Shown: positions 1 through 7,425 of the stretch, piece by piece
Layout: every line of letters begins with the position of its first letter
Numbering within the stretch: position 1 is the first letter of the stretch
From: an uncultured Flavobacteriales bacterium
Lineage (GTDB): Bacteria > Bacteroidota > Bacteroidia > Flavobacteriales > CAJXXR01
Assembly: GCA_913063375.1 (NCBI GenBank)
Contig: CAJXXR010000001.1
Coordinates: 205,948-269,947, forward strand
Reading direction: 5' to 3'
DNA: 64,000 nucleotides
Program-made: the position numbers and the translations under genes
Notes under the pieces: model-generated
What the model was told of the DNA's origin: nothing
Databases searched by the model: none
Seen by the model: the letters and a program-made list of their open reading frames with translations, nothing else

Positions 1-6
1 CCGAAA

Positions 7-585
7 ATGGAATACGAACTACCAGAAGATAAAATCCCAATTTTCAAATCACACTTTGAGGAAGGAAACCGATTGTCGGAAGGATTACTAATAATCAAAG
101 AAACTACTAATTCAAAATTAGGTTTTTGGAAAAAAAGAAAAGCTAGAAGAGCATTAAAACACTATTCTGAATGCCTAAAATTAATACCAAACCATTGGCA
201 AACGAATTGGCTAATTGCTAAAGTTTATCAGGCAATATCTGAAAATGAAAAAGCATTACAACATTTTCAAATTTCGGTTGAAATAGAAAAAACTAATCAG
301 AATTTACCCCGTGAAGCATCAATATCAGCAATGGATTCTGGAAATGTGGAATTAGCCATAAAATATTCATTAGAAGCAATAAATCGTGCCCCGAATAATT
401 CAGAGTTATATTGCAATCATGCTATAAACCTTATGGTTTTAGGAAATGATTTGGAAGCTATGAAATGTATAAAAAAGGCCATAGAAATGGATCCAAATGA
501 TCAAATAAATATAAATGCGCTATCTCTAATACAGGATGTTGCTAATAAAAAACGGAGAAGACCAAAATATGATGAATTGAATTAA
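7..585 (+). CDS. tetratricopeptide-repeat protein
   Basis: A 192-residue protein with no signal peptide. From about residue 48 onward it is built of paired helices with the TPR pattern (A-x-x-x-Y/H at one helix, P-N between repeats): roughly 48-80, 82-112, 114-148 and 149-180. TPR domains bind other proteins; no catalytic domain is visible, so the partner is unknown. The C-terminus is basic (K/R-rich). The ATG lies seven bases from the window edge, so an upstream start cannot be excluded, although the following residues look like a normal N-terminus. It is not obviously in an operon, as about 200 bases separate it from the next gene. Confidence 0.75.
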   Translation: MEYELPEDKIPIFKSHFEEGNRLSEGLLIIKETTNSKLGFWKKRKARRALKHYSECLKLIPNHWQTNWLIAKVYQAISENEKALQHFQISVEIEKTNQNLPREASISAMDSGNVELAIKYSLEAINRAPNNSELYCNHAINLMVLGNDLEAMKCIKKAIEMDPNDQININALSLIQDVANKKRRRPKYDELN

Positions 586-783
586 AAAAATGGGCCTAAT
601 TTCATTGAGCAACATCCAGGTTTATTTAAAAATTCTATTTTTAGGGAAAATTCAAATGTTTCAGTTAAACAGGTTAAATTATTCTTTCCAATCCTACTTT
701 TATGTAGGAATGGTTACGATGCGGATGAAAATCCCAAACTAGTACAAATCACTATAAATTTTAGTTGTTTAATATTTGATTCA

Positions 784-1503
784 ATGTTTAAACTATTCAA
801 AAAAAAGAAGAAAATTGGATGTCCTGTTTGCCACGAAAAGAATACAGTGGGTTTTGGAACAGATTACCTAGCGTCCAAATTTGAATCTAAAATATCGGAG
901 TCTGAAAAAATCGGGATTACCCAAACCTACCAATGCTCAATTTGTAAATCAATATTTTACAAGGAGCTCAATATGTTCCAAAAGTTTGCGAAGGGACAAA
1001 TTGAAAGACTTAGGGAATTTATTAAACGTGACCTACAACTTAATGATACCCTGAGATCAGAATTGGATTCAATTGGACTATCTGAGGACTATGCGATGGT
1101 AAAGCTTGCTCCAGCAAGAGTAAGGCTTAAAAATGGGGATAGCTATGATTTTGCTACAATTAGAGTTTCCAATGATCCTCCAATTGGGTACGACCTGGAC
1201 CTATTTTCTAAAGTCATTTTTATTGATGAAGTGGAATCTATTGAACCAAGTGAATTTGGACTCTCTAAAAAGATAAGAGATAAAGCGAGAAATGCATTAG
1301 AGATGAGAATGGGATTTTATCCGGTATCTCTTCAAACAAGAAATGGAGAAAGAGTTATCATTAATGGTCAAACACTATTTTTCAGAAACAAGGAAATTAA
1401 AGGTGCTGGTTTGATTCCTTCTAATGAGCGGTGGGATTATAGTGAAAATTATATCTTCGAGGATAAGATTGAGAATCAAGTATTGATAGTGGCTAAAATT
1501 TGA
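784..1503 (+). CDS. zinc-ribbon protein of unknown function
   Basis: A 239-residue cytoplasmic protein starting with a lysine-rich segment and a zinc-ribbon: CPVC at residues 13-16 and CSIC at 51-54, which would bind one zinc. A likely coiled or helical segment follows (about 65-90) and then a beta-rich C-terminal half. No family is recognised for the C-terminal part. The gene stands alone, with a gap of about 200 bases upstream and 60 downstream. The zinc-ribbon call rests on the two CxxC pairs, and the function is open. Confidence 0.7.
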   Translation: MFKLFKKKKKIGCPVCHEKNTVGFGTDYLASKFESKISESEKIGITQTYQCSICKSIFYKELNMFQKFAKGQIERLREFIKRDLQLNDTLRSELDSIGLSEDYAMVKLAPARVRLKNGDSYDFATIRVSNDPPIGYDLDLFSKVIFIDEVESIEPSEFGLSKKIRDKARNALEMRMGFYPVSLQTRNGERVIINGQTLFFRNKEIKGAGLIPSNERWDYSENYIFEDKIENQVLIVAKI

Positions 1504-1564
1504 TTCTACTTTGGTGCCACCATTGAGAACCTTTTAGGGAGTTATCCCTACCAAACAGAACCTT

Positions 1565-2326
1565 TTGAACAATAAAAAAGAACACATATTGAAATCAACA
1601 AAATACCTCTTTGTACTTCTTATTTTTAGCCTTTTAGGATGTACTAATCAAATAACGATTCCAAATTACGAAAGCAATAATCTAAATGTAGAAAATCTAA
1701 CAAATAACACTTTTAGACATATTAGCTTCCTATCTACACAAGACTACGGAAGGGTGGGTTGCAATGGTATGATTGTAATTGATAATGGAGAAGCTATCAT
1801 TTTTGATACACCAACGAATGATGCCGATTCTAAGGAATTAATCGAATGGGTTGAAAACACATTACATTGCAAGACAGTAGGCATTGTGGTAACGCATTTT
1901 CATGTAGATTGTTTGGGTGGATTAAATGAATTTCACCAAAGACAAATTCCAGCATACGCTTCATTTAAAACAATTGAATTGGCAAAATTGGATAGTATAC
2001 AACTACCGATAATAGGCTTTGAGAATTATTTAGAATTGAAGGTAGGAAGTAAAAGTGTAATCAATGAATTCATTGGAGAAGGGCATACTATAGACAACGT
2101 GGTAAGTTATTTCCCAGATGAAAAAGTTTTATTTGGAGGTTGCCTAATAAAGCGAGTAGGTGCAGGTAAGGGGAATTTAGCAGATGCAAATATTAAGTCC
2201 TGGTCAAGTACAGTTCAAGCCGTTAAAGCAAAGTACGGAAATGCAGAAATAATAATACCTGGTCACGGAAAACCAGGCAACCAAGATTTATTGGATTACA
2301 CTATTGAACTATTTAAAACTGAATAA
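1565..2326 (+). CDS. subclass B1-type metallo-beta-lactamase-like lipoprotein
   Basis: A 253-residue metallo-beta-lactamase-fold protein with all six B1 zinc ligands visible: H111-x-H113-x-D115 (HFHVDC), H174 (EGHT), C193 (FGGC) and H234 (PGHG). The Cys after the Asp, the FGGC loop and the GNLADANIKSW segment resemble CcrA-type enzymes, which hydrolyse penicillins, cephalosporins and carbapenems. The N-terminus is a lipoprotein signal with a lipobox ending LLGC (C26), so it should sit in a membrane facing the periplasm. No ATG occurs before the lipobox, and the start used is TTG. Family assignment is firm from the ligands, but beta-lactam activity is inference: other B1-fold lactone or thioester hydrolases exist. 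Confidence 0.85.
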   Translation: MNNKKEHILKSTKYLFVLLIFSLLGCTNQITIPNYESNNLNVENLTNNTFRHISFLSTQDYGRVGCNGMIVIDNGEAIIFDTPTNDADSKELIEWVENTLHCKTVGIVVTHFHVDCLGGLNEFHQRQIPAYASFKTIELAKLDSIQLPIIGFENYLELKVGSKSVINEFIGEGHTIDNVVSYFPDEKVLFGGCLIKRVGAGKGNLADANIKSWSSTVQAVKAKYGNAEIIIPGHGKPGNQDLLDYTIELFKTE

Positions 2327-2424
2327 TTATCAGCTATAAAAGAAATTTAGTTTCTATCTATGCCAAGTGGACACAGGCACTCATTAAGGCTACCATAGAT
2401 CTAAAACGAAAATTAAAATATCCA

Positions 2425-2757
2425 ATGAATTCCTGGAAACCAATATCATTATCCGATCTTCATCAAGAAATTGAAAAAGGCATTGGACTAATGACTAATG
2501 AACAATTATCACTCTGGCACAAAATTGCCTTAAAACCTGAAAAGTGGATTGAAAATGAGAATGGGGACCTAGGAGGTGGATTTTGGATAGTGGCAATTGT
2601 TGAAAATAAGGTAATTTGGTATAATGATATAGAAGATGGCTTTAATATTTCCAAATATTCAAATTATGGAGAAATAGATGAATATTGGGCCAATGACGAT
2701 GAATTACAATGGATCATTCATAAAATAACACATAGCACAGATGGAAATTATACTTAG
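2425..2757 (+). CDS. hypothetical protein, 110 aa
   Basis: A short acidic, tryptophan-rich cytoplasmic protein (seven Trp in 110 residues) with no signal peptide or membrane segment. No family is recognised. Its 3' end overlaps the next gene by 17 bases, which suggests translational coupling to the acetyltransferase. It starts at an ATG about 100 bases after the metallo-beta-lactamase-like gene. Confidence 0.6.
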   Translation: MNSWKPISLSDLHQEIEKGIGLMTNEQLSLWHKIALKPEKWIENENGDLGGGFWIVAIVENKVIWYNDIEDGFNISKYSNYGEIDEYWANDDELQWIIHKITHSTDGNYT

Positions 2758-3214
2758 AAAATCAATAGCAACAGATTTGGAAATTTTTTACCAAAATCAA
2801 GCCGACGATGAAGCCAATTATATGGCAGCCTTTACTTCAAAAAATCCTAAAGATAAGGATGCCTATATCACAAAATGGACCCGATTACTAAAAGATAATT
2901 CCGTTCATATGCAAACCATTCTATTGAATGATCAAGCAGTAGGCTGTGTTGTAAAGTTTGTAATGGAAGGTGATTCAGACATAACCTATGCTATAGACAA
3001 ACAGTATTGGGGCAAAGGAATTACTTCAATAGCTGTAAAACAATTTCTTGAATTGGAAGAAACCCGTCCCATATTTGGTAGAGTAGCAAATGATAACATT
3101 GGCTCTCAAAAGATCCTAGAAAAAAGTGGTTTTAAGAAAATTGGAACGAATACTGATTTTGCAAATGCAAGAGGCATGGAAATCATGGAGTATATCTATA
3201 GGTTGGATCAGTAA
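2741..3214 (+). CDS. GNAT-family N-acetyltransferase
   Basis: A 157-residue protein of the RimJ/RimL-like GNAT type that transfers an acetyl group from acetyl-CoA to an amine. The acetyl-CoA pyrophosphate loop is seen as YWGKGITS (about residues 89-96), preceded by a beta-strand with DITYAI, and followed by the motif B segment NDNIGSQKILEKSGF, in which Asn and the final Gly-Phe are the usual conserved residues. The substrate cannot be read. The start overlaps the previous gene by 17 bases, which supports co-expression. Length is normal for single-domain GNAT proteins. Confidence 0.88.
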   Translation: MEIILRKSIATDLEIFYQNQADDEANYMAAFTSKNPKDKDAYITKWTRLLKDNSVHMQTILLNDQAVGCVVKFVMEGDSDITYAIDKQYWGKGITSIAVKQFLELEETRPIFGRVANDNIGSQKILEKSGFKKIGTNTDFANARGMEIMEYIYRLDQ

Positions 3215-3269
3215 AGAACCCGTGCAATGGCAAAAATGTAATTAACATAGCTTTTAAATTCCATTGAAT

Positions 3270-3692
3270 ATGAACACTATCAAATTTGAACTCCAAATTT
3301 TAAAGGACCAAAAATCGGTAGAATATGAAGGCATTACCTATACAAATTGCGCATTTATCTACCTCATCGTTGATGATGTCAATTTGTTTAGTGACACGGA
3401 AGATCGGAAAGGGCTGATTGTCTGGACTGAATTAAAAAAAACTAGAGAACTATCTGGTAACTCCCTACTCCTTACATGTCACTGTGGGGTTGCGGATGAT
3501 GCGGGCTTTGAGCTCGTAGAAGTAAAACGAAAAGATAATTCCGTCAGTTGGAAATTTAAGGACGAATCCAATTGGGATTGGGAGTTTCCTAAAACAGAAT
3601 ATGACCTAGAAATAGTAAGGTTGGCAGGTGAAATTAATCAACTTGATATCAATATTCCGCTTGAACCTGTTTATGTTCTTTTTCCTGAATAG
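3270..3692 (+). CDS. hypothetical protein, 140 aa
   Basis: A soluble protein of about 140 residues from the ATG at 3270; an in-frame TTG lies two codons earlier but is less likely. Alternating hydrophobic residues suggest a beta-rich fold. It has several aromatic and acidic patches (for example NWDWEFP) and no signal peptide. No family is recognised. It is convergent with the HxlR gene; the 17 bases between them hold no terminator hairpin. Confidence 0.6.
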   Translation: MNTIKFELQILKDQKSVEYEGITYTNCAFIYLIVDDVNLFSDTEDRKGLIVWTELKKTRELSGNSLLLTCHCGVADDAGFELVEVKRKDNSVSWKFKDESNWDWEFPKTEYDLEIVRLAGEINQLDINIPLEPVYVLFPE

Positions 3693-3709
3693 ATACTCTA
3701 TTTTCAATA

Positions 3710-4144
3710 TCAATAATTGTTCGCATCAAAATTTTTGACGGCAGCAATAACTCCTTCAATAAATCCTGTTCTATTTTCTTTAATTGTATTGAAAGCGAAT
3801 ATTCGCTCTTCTCTACTCAGTAAAGTAGGGTCATACTTATAGCCCCAAGCTAAAAGATCCACTAGAATGGGTATCAATTCTATTCCAGCATCTGTAAGTT
3901 TATAGACCTTTTTGGTTTTATTCAATTCGTACTTTTCACTTTTCAAAATACCATTCGACTCCAATTTTTTCAGCCGATCTGAAAGAATATTTGTTGCAAT
4001 TTTCTCCTCTGAATTCAGAAACTCGTTATAAAATCTATAGCCATTAAAAACAATGTCACGTATTATGAGTAGGGTCCATTTGTCACCAAAAATATCCAAC
4101 GACTTACTAATGGGGCATTCTGACCTCTGTGTCACAACTTTCAT
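3710..4144 (-). CDS. HxlR-family winged-helix transcriptional regulator
   Basis: A 144-residue DNA-binding repressor-type protein. The family core is clear: SECPISKSLDIFGDKWTLLIIRDI, the recognition region with ILSDRLKKLESNGIL, and the wing YKLTDAGIEL. HxlR proteins such as YodB and HypR act as dimers and often sense quinones or oxidants through a Cys just before the first helix; here that Cys is C10 (ECP). The ATG at 4144 is preferred over the upstream TTG because the conserved core begins directly after it. It is divergent from the NTF2-like gene, with two copies of an inverted repeat between them (4232-4248 and 4267-4283), so autoregulation and control of the neighbour are likely. Confidence 0.92.
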   Translation of the reverse strand: MKVVTQRSECPISKSLDIFGDKWTLLIIRDIVFNGYRFYNEFLNSEEKIATNILSDRLKKLESNGILKSEKYELNKTKKVYKLTDAGIELIPILVDLLAWGYKYDPTLLSREERIFAFNTIKENRTGFIEGVIAAVKNFDANNY

Positions 4145-4213
4145 ATCTACCTGAATTTTATTCAATTATCCTTTTCTTTTCTAGTAAAAAAGATATTCGG
4201 TTTGCTCTAAAAA

Positions 4214-4247
4214 CAAAAATAGTAAATATTCACTTGCATTTCGCAAT
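4214..4247 (-). promoter_or_regulatory. predicted promoter of the HxlR gene
   Basis: On the minus strand there is a TATTTTTG element (plus 4214-4221) that matches the Bacteroidota -7 box TAnnTTTG, with an ATTG (plus 4244-4247) 22 bases upstream as a possible -33 box. The latter lies inside the first operator-like repeat, which fits negative autoregulation. Confidence 0.45.
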
Positions 4248-4283
4248 TAATTCATAGATTTGCATCACTTGCATTTTGCAAGT
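4232..4283. promoter_or_regulatory. paired inverted-repeat operators between hxlR and the NTF2-like gene
   Basis: Site 2 (4267-4283) is a perfect inverted repeat: ACTTGCA, three T, TGCAAGT. Site 1 (4232-4248) has the same left arm ACTTGCA and TTT, then CGCAATT, so its right arm is degenerate. The start-to-start distance is 35 bases. Between them lies TAGATTTG (4255-4262), a good -7 box for the NTF2-like gene, with CTTG (4233-4236) 18 bases upstream as its -33 box. Site 1 therefore covers the -33 region and site 2 covers the expected transcription start, a classic repressor layout. Binding by the adjacent HxlR protein is inference. Confidence 0.7.
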
Positions 4284-4321
4284 ATTTAAAATATATAAAT
4301 AAAAACAAAAAAATAAGGAGT

Positions 4322-4693
4322 ATGAAAACGACAAAAACTGTAGTAGAAGGATTTTTTGAAGCGATGTATGCACAAAAGGGATGGGAAGAATTTATTGCTG
4401 ATGATGTTACATTTGAAGGACCATTGATGGCACCCGTAAAAGGAAAAGAAGCCTTCATTGAAGTAACCAAACAGTTTCTTCAAAATCAGAATGAAGCAAA
4501 AGTTAGAAACATTATTGTGCAAGAAGACAGTGCTTGTGTAATGACCAACTATAAAATGGGACATCCAGCAATGGCTATATTAGATTTGGATGCTTGTGAA
4601 ATTGTTCAACTAAAAGATGGTAAAGTTACTTCCATGGAAATCTATTTTGATTCTCAAAAATTAACTGAATTCATGGCAAAAATGAAGCATTAA
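4322..4693 (+). CDS. NTF2-like (SnoaL-type) small protein
   Basis: A 123-residue soluble protein with the pattern of the NTF2/SnoaL cone fold: an N-terminal helix VVEGFFEAMYAQKGWEEF, then DDVTFEGPLMAPVKGKEAFIE, where SnoaL proteins have W-x-x-P-x-x-G-x-x, and C-terminal strands ending in a KDGKVTSMEIYFD segment. Such proteins are isomerases, hydrolases or binding proteins for small molecules; no catalytic residue can be named here. It is divergent from the HxlR regulator and has its own terminator at 4705-4740, so it is probably a single-gene unit responding to the same signal as HxlR. Confidence 0.75.
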   Translation: MKTTKTVVEGFFEAMYAQKGWEEFIADDVTFEGPLMAPVKGKEAFIEVTKQFLQNQNEAKVRNIIVQEDSACVMTNYKMGHPAMAILDLDACEIVQLKDGKVTSMEIYFDSQKLTEFMAKMKH

Positions 4694-4704
4694 TTTCAAT
4701 TTAT

Positions 4705-4740
4705 AGGTCAATGAATTACCTTATTCATTGACCTTTTTTT
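4705..4740 (+). terminator. intrinsic terminator after the NTF2-like gene
   Basis: Twelve-base perfect stem (AGGTCAATGAAT with ATTCATTGACCT), six-base loop, then a run of seven T. Confidence 0.92.
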
Positions 4741-5242
4741 ATTTAATAATTCTGAATAACATTATGGGATGGAAGGGTAGACCAAAACCTCCCTTTGACC
4801 CGTTTATTTAAATGGCTAGACGCAATATCAAGCTAAATAGGCTGTTCAAATGAATTCCACAATAGGACTTATATAAATAAAACAGCCCTTTAATATTAGA
4901 ATATCCATTTCCAAATTTGTAGTTTTAGTTCCTATTGCAAAATAGAGAAAGCATTTTTTAACGCGGAAAAGGATGATAAAATAGATGCAGGAAAAGTCTC
5001 TATTGTTCTTCAAATGATTGAACAAGATACAAAGGAAGAAAATGTCTCCTTCTAGTTTACTTCAAATTATAAAACAAGACTCTAAATGCCATTTACGTTT
5101 TCACATCCAGCAATTTAAACCATAACCAACTGCAGTATAATTGATCAAAACTATAGCCAATTATTTGAATTACCTTTTCCTATTTTGTAGTTTTGCCCCA
5201 GATAAAAAATGGTCACATATTCACACCCAAAAAGTAACAAGC
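4741..5242. other. gene-poor stretch with a possible gene remnant
   Basis: About 500 bases with no convincing gene. One + frame (about 4930-5056) reads a protein-like segment with AFFNAEKDDKIDAGK and ends in TAG, but there is no start codon and the segment is only about 40 codons, so it may be decayed coding sequence. The stretch also contains the element repeated at 6551 (see repeat entry) and, near its end, a TTTTCCTATTTTGTAG segment that may be the promoter of the gene at 5243. Confidence 0.4.
4889..4930 (+). repeat. 42-base element, copy 1
   Basis: Runs from TTTAATATTAGAATATCC through TTTGTAGTTTTAGTT and is nearly identical to 6551-6592 (I count about 36-37 of 42 positions the same). Each copy lies in an intergenic region upstream of a short gene. 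The shared TTTCCAAnTTTGTAG core resembles a promoter -7 region, so this may be a duplicated promoter. Confidence 0.6.
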
Positions 5243-5875
5243 ATGCTTAAAAAAATCAGTCTATTTCTCTTTACAATATTATTGATCAACACTGGCTTTT
5301 CGCAAAATAAAGAGGCTAAACTTGTACAAAAATCATTTGATGATTATAAATCAGCAATTCTAAATGATAAAGGAGAAGAGGCTGTCAATTTTGTAGATAG
5401 TAGAACGATTAAGTACTATAGTGAGATCTTAGACAAATCTAAGAATGCAGATTCTACAACTGTGAGTTCTATGGGACTAATGGATAAATTAATGGTGCTC
5501 ACAATCAGACATAAAACTTCGAAACAAGATATTTTATCCTTTGATGGAAAAGGCTTGCTAGTTTATGCCATCAATGAAGGTATGGTTGGGAAAGGTAGTG
5601 TAATGAATACTTCCATTGGAGAAGTAGAAATTGATGGTACTTTCGCAAAGGGACAATTTATAAGTAATGGAGAAATTGCCCCATTTCACTTCAACTTTTA
5701 TAAAGAAGATAATGCCTGGAAAGTTGATTTGACATCCATTTTCTCAATTGGAACCACTGCTTTCAGAACAATGCAAAAAGAAAGTGGTTATGAAGAAAAT
5801 GAGTATCTATTCATGCTACTAGAGTACATGACAGGTAAGAAGCCAGGAGTAGAGATTTGGAATACCATAAATTAG
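5243..5875 (+). CDS. secreted protein of unknown function
   Basis: A 210-residue protein from the ATG at 5243, chosen because a standard signal peptide begins there (MLKKISLFLFTILLINTGFSQ, cleavage expected near residue 20); an upstream in-frame TTG would add 34 residues that do not look like protein. The mature part begins with a helical segment (KLVQKSFDDYKSAILNDKG) and continues as alternating strands, the general look of NTF2-like or lipocalin-like periplasmic proteins. No family is assigned. It ends 57 bases before a membrane protein gene with which it may be co-transcribed. Confidence 0.7.
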   Translation: MLKKISLFLFTILLINTGFSQNKEAKLVQKSFDDYKSAILNDKGEEAVNFVDSRTIKYYSEILDKSKNADSTTVSSMGLMDKLMVLTIRHKTSKQDILSFDGKGLLVYAINEGMVGKGSVMNTSIGEVEIDGTFAKGQFISNGEIAPFHFNFYKEDNAWKVDLTSIFSIGTTAFRTMQKESGYEENEYLFMLLEYMTGKKPGVEIWNTIN

Positions 5876-5932
5876 AATCTGTAACAACACACAATCCAAA
5901 CGAAGCTCGGATTCATAATAATTGGAAACAAT

Positions 5933-6460
5933 ATGCTTTATATAATTACTGCCATCTGTATGGCATTGATCTTACCTTTCCTATCCTTTTTGAATCGCAA
6001 AGCTTATAAAGATTCTTTAGAGCTTGAAGGAGTATTTGCAATGCCCAAAATATATCTATTTATGGGGTATTTAATGATTTTCATCTCCTTGGGTATTTTG
6101 ATTGTACCGCAACTTATGTCCAATCCTCCAGAATATTATCACTTAATCGTTTGGGGAATGATTGTTACTATCTTCCTATTTGGACTCTATATCATCCAAC
6201 TTTTCAGGATGCATAAAATTACAACTCATAAAAATGGGTTTAGAATTCATTCCACTTTTGGTAGAAAAATAGATTTTCAATACAAGGACATTGAATCAGC
6301 AGATATAAGTACAGCAACTTACTTTATCACGCTAAAAGATAAAAAGGGGCAAACTGGTAAATTTTATTTTCATTTGAAAGGTGTATTGACCTTATTGAAT
6401 CAGGTTCAATCTAAAAGTGGAACTGACATTGCGAAACTAGAAAAGTTATTAAAAATATAA
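5933..6460 (+). CDS. small membrane protein with PH-like C-terminal domain
   Basis: A 175-residue protein with three hydrophobic segments (about 1-18, 42-62 and 72-95) and a cytoplasmic C-terminal half. That half has the strand pattern FRIHSTFGRKIDFQYKDIESADIS...YFITLKDKKG seen in bacterial PH-type domains attached to membrane anchors. The role is unknown; such proteins are often envelope-associated. The PH-like call is from strand pattern only. It starts at the ATG at 5933. Confidence 0.65.
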   Translation: MLYIITAICMALILPFLSFLNRKAYKDSLELEGVFAMPKIYLFMGYLMIFISLGILIVPQLMSNPPEYYHLIVWGMIVTIFLFGLYIIQLFRMHKITTHKNGFRIHSTFGRKIDFQYKDIESADISTATYFITLKDKKGQTGKFYFHLKGVLTLLNQVQSKSGTDIAKLEKLLKI

Positions 6461-6550
6461 AACGGCTTTCGAACTGAGTAATTAATCTAATTCTATACAT
6501 TATTATATAATGTAACTTTAGTTATTAGATTTTCACCTCCAAAACAAAGG

Positions 6551-6592
6551 TTTAATATTAGACTATCTATTTCCAATTTTGTAGCTTTATTT
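6551..6592 (+). repeat. 42-base element, copy 2
   Basis: Second copy of the 4889-4930 element (TTTAATATTAGACTATCT, then TTTCCAATTTTGTAGC). It lies 67 bases before the SRPBCC gene at 6659 and may carry that gene's promoter. Confidence 0.6.
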
Positions 6593-6658
6593 TCGCTTTT
6601 GGAATGAGCTCTCCAGGAGTCTTATTCTTAAAGCGAAAAACAATTAATAGCTTTCAAT

Positions 6659-7099
6659 ATGAAGTACACCGGTTCTATAGTAATAGCAAAGCCGAGAAAT
6701 GAAGTCGTAAAGTATTTTTCCGATCCTAATTACCTGGGAGAATACCAAGATGGCTTTATCAAAAAAGAACTAATAGCAGGAGAACAGGGTAAAAAAGGGG
6801 CAGTATCCAAGATGTTATACAAATATGGCAAGCGGGATATGGAACTGACTGAAACCATTATTTCCAACCAATTACCAGACTCTTTTGAATCTAGCTACCA
6901 TCACCAGCACATGGACAATACCATGAAATGTAGTTTTATTGAATTGGATGCTACAAGGACAGAATACCAGTATGAATTTGATTATACTCGTATTAGCTGG
7001 GTGATGCCCAAACTTTTTGCAATTCTATTCCCAAGCATGTATAGAAAGCAGGGCGAAAAATGGATGAGGCAATTCAAAGAGTTCGTAGAAAAACAGTAG
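6659..7099 (+). CDS. SRPBCC-family (START/polyketide-cyclase fold) protein
   Basis: A 146-residue soluble protein. It opens with the typical SRPBCC strand-helix MKYTGSIVIAKPRNEVVKYFSDPNYLGEYQ, has the central sheet with repeated basic/aromatic strands, and ends in the long C-terminal helix MYRKQGEKWMRQFKEFVEKQ. Proteins of this fold bind hydrophobic ligands in a deep pocket; the ligand is unknown. It is followed within two bases by the TfoX-N-like gene at 7102, so the two are probably co-transcribed. Confidence 0.8.
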   Translation: MKYTGSIVIAKPRNEVVKYFSDPNYLGEYQDGFIKKELIAGEQGKKGAVSKMLYKYGKRDMELTETIISNQLPDSFESSYHHQHMDNTMKCSFIELDATRTEYQYEFDYTRISWVMPKLFAILFPSMYRKQGEKWMRQFKEFVEKQ

Positions 7100-7101
7100 T
7101 T

Positions 7102-7425
7102 ATGTGGGAAGAGAAGTTAAAAGTATACGATGAACTGGTAGCCAAATGTTCTAGGTTTAAAAGAAAAGGAAAAACAGTACCCTATACTTCAGCCAATGGA
7201 TATATGTTCTCCTTATTGAACAAGGAAGGAGAAATTGGAATACGCTTTTCAAAAGAGAACCAACAAGACTATATTTCTGAATTCAATTCTTCACTGTTCA
7301 AATCACACAATGCCATCATGAAAGGGTATGTTTTGATACCACAAACAATGCTTACCGATTTGGATAGGGTAGCCCTACTTCTAGATGAAAGCTTTGATTA
7401 TGTAATGAGCCTAGAACCAAAATAG
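7102..7425 (+). CDS. TfoX N-terminal-domain-like protein
   Basis: A 107-residue soluble protein from the ATG at 7102. An ATG at 7060 is also in frame but would overlap the previous gene by 40 bases. The order of elements (helix EKLKVYDELVAK, strand NGYMFSLLNKEGEIGIRFS, then a KGYVLIPQTML turn and a C-terminal helix ending DYVMSLEPK) resembles the TfoX/Sxy N-terminal domain. No TfoX C-terminal domain is present. The function of such single-domain proteins is unclear. Its TAG stop is directly followed by the ATG of the SUKH gene. Confidence 0.6.
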   Translation: MWEEKLKVYDELVAKCSRFKRKGKTVPYTSANGYMFSLLNKEGEIGIRFSKENQQDYISEFNSSLFKSHNAIMKGYVLIPQTMLTDLDRVALLLDESFDYVMSLEPK

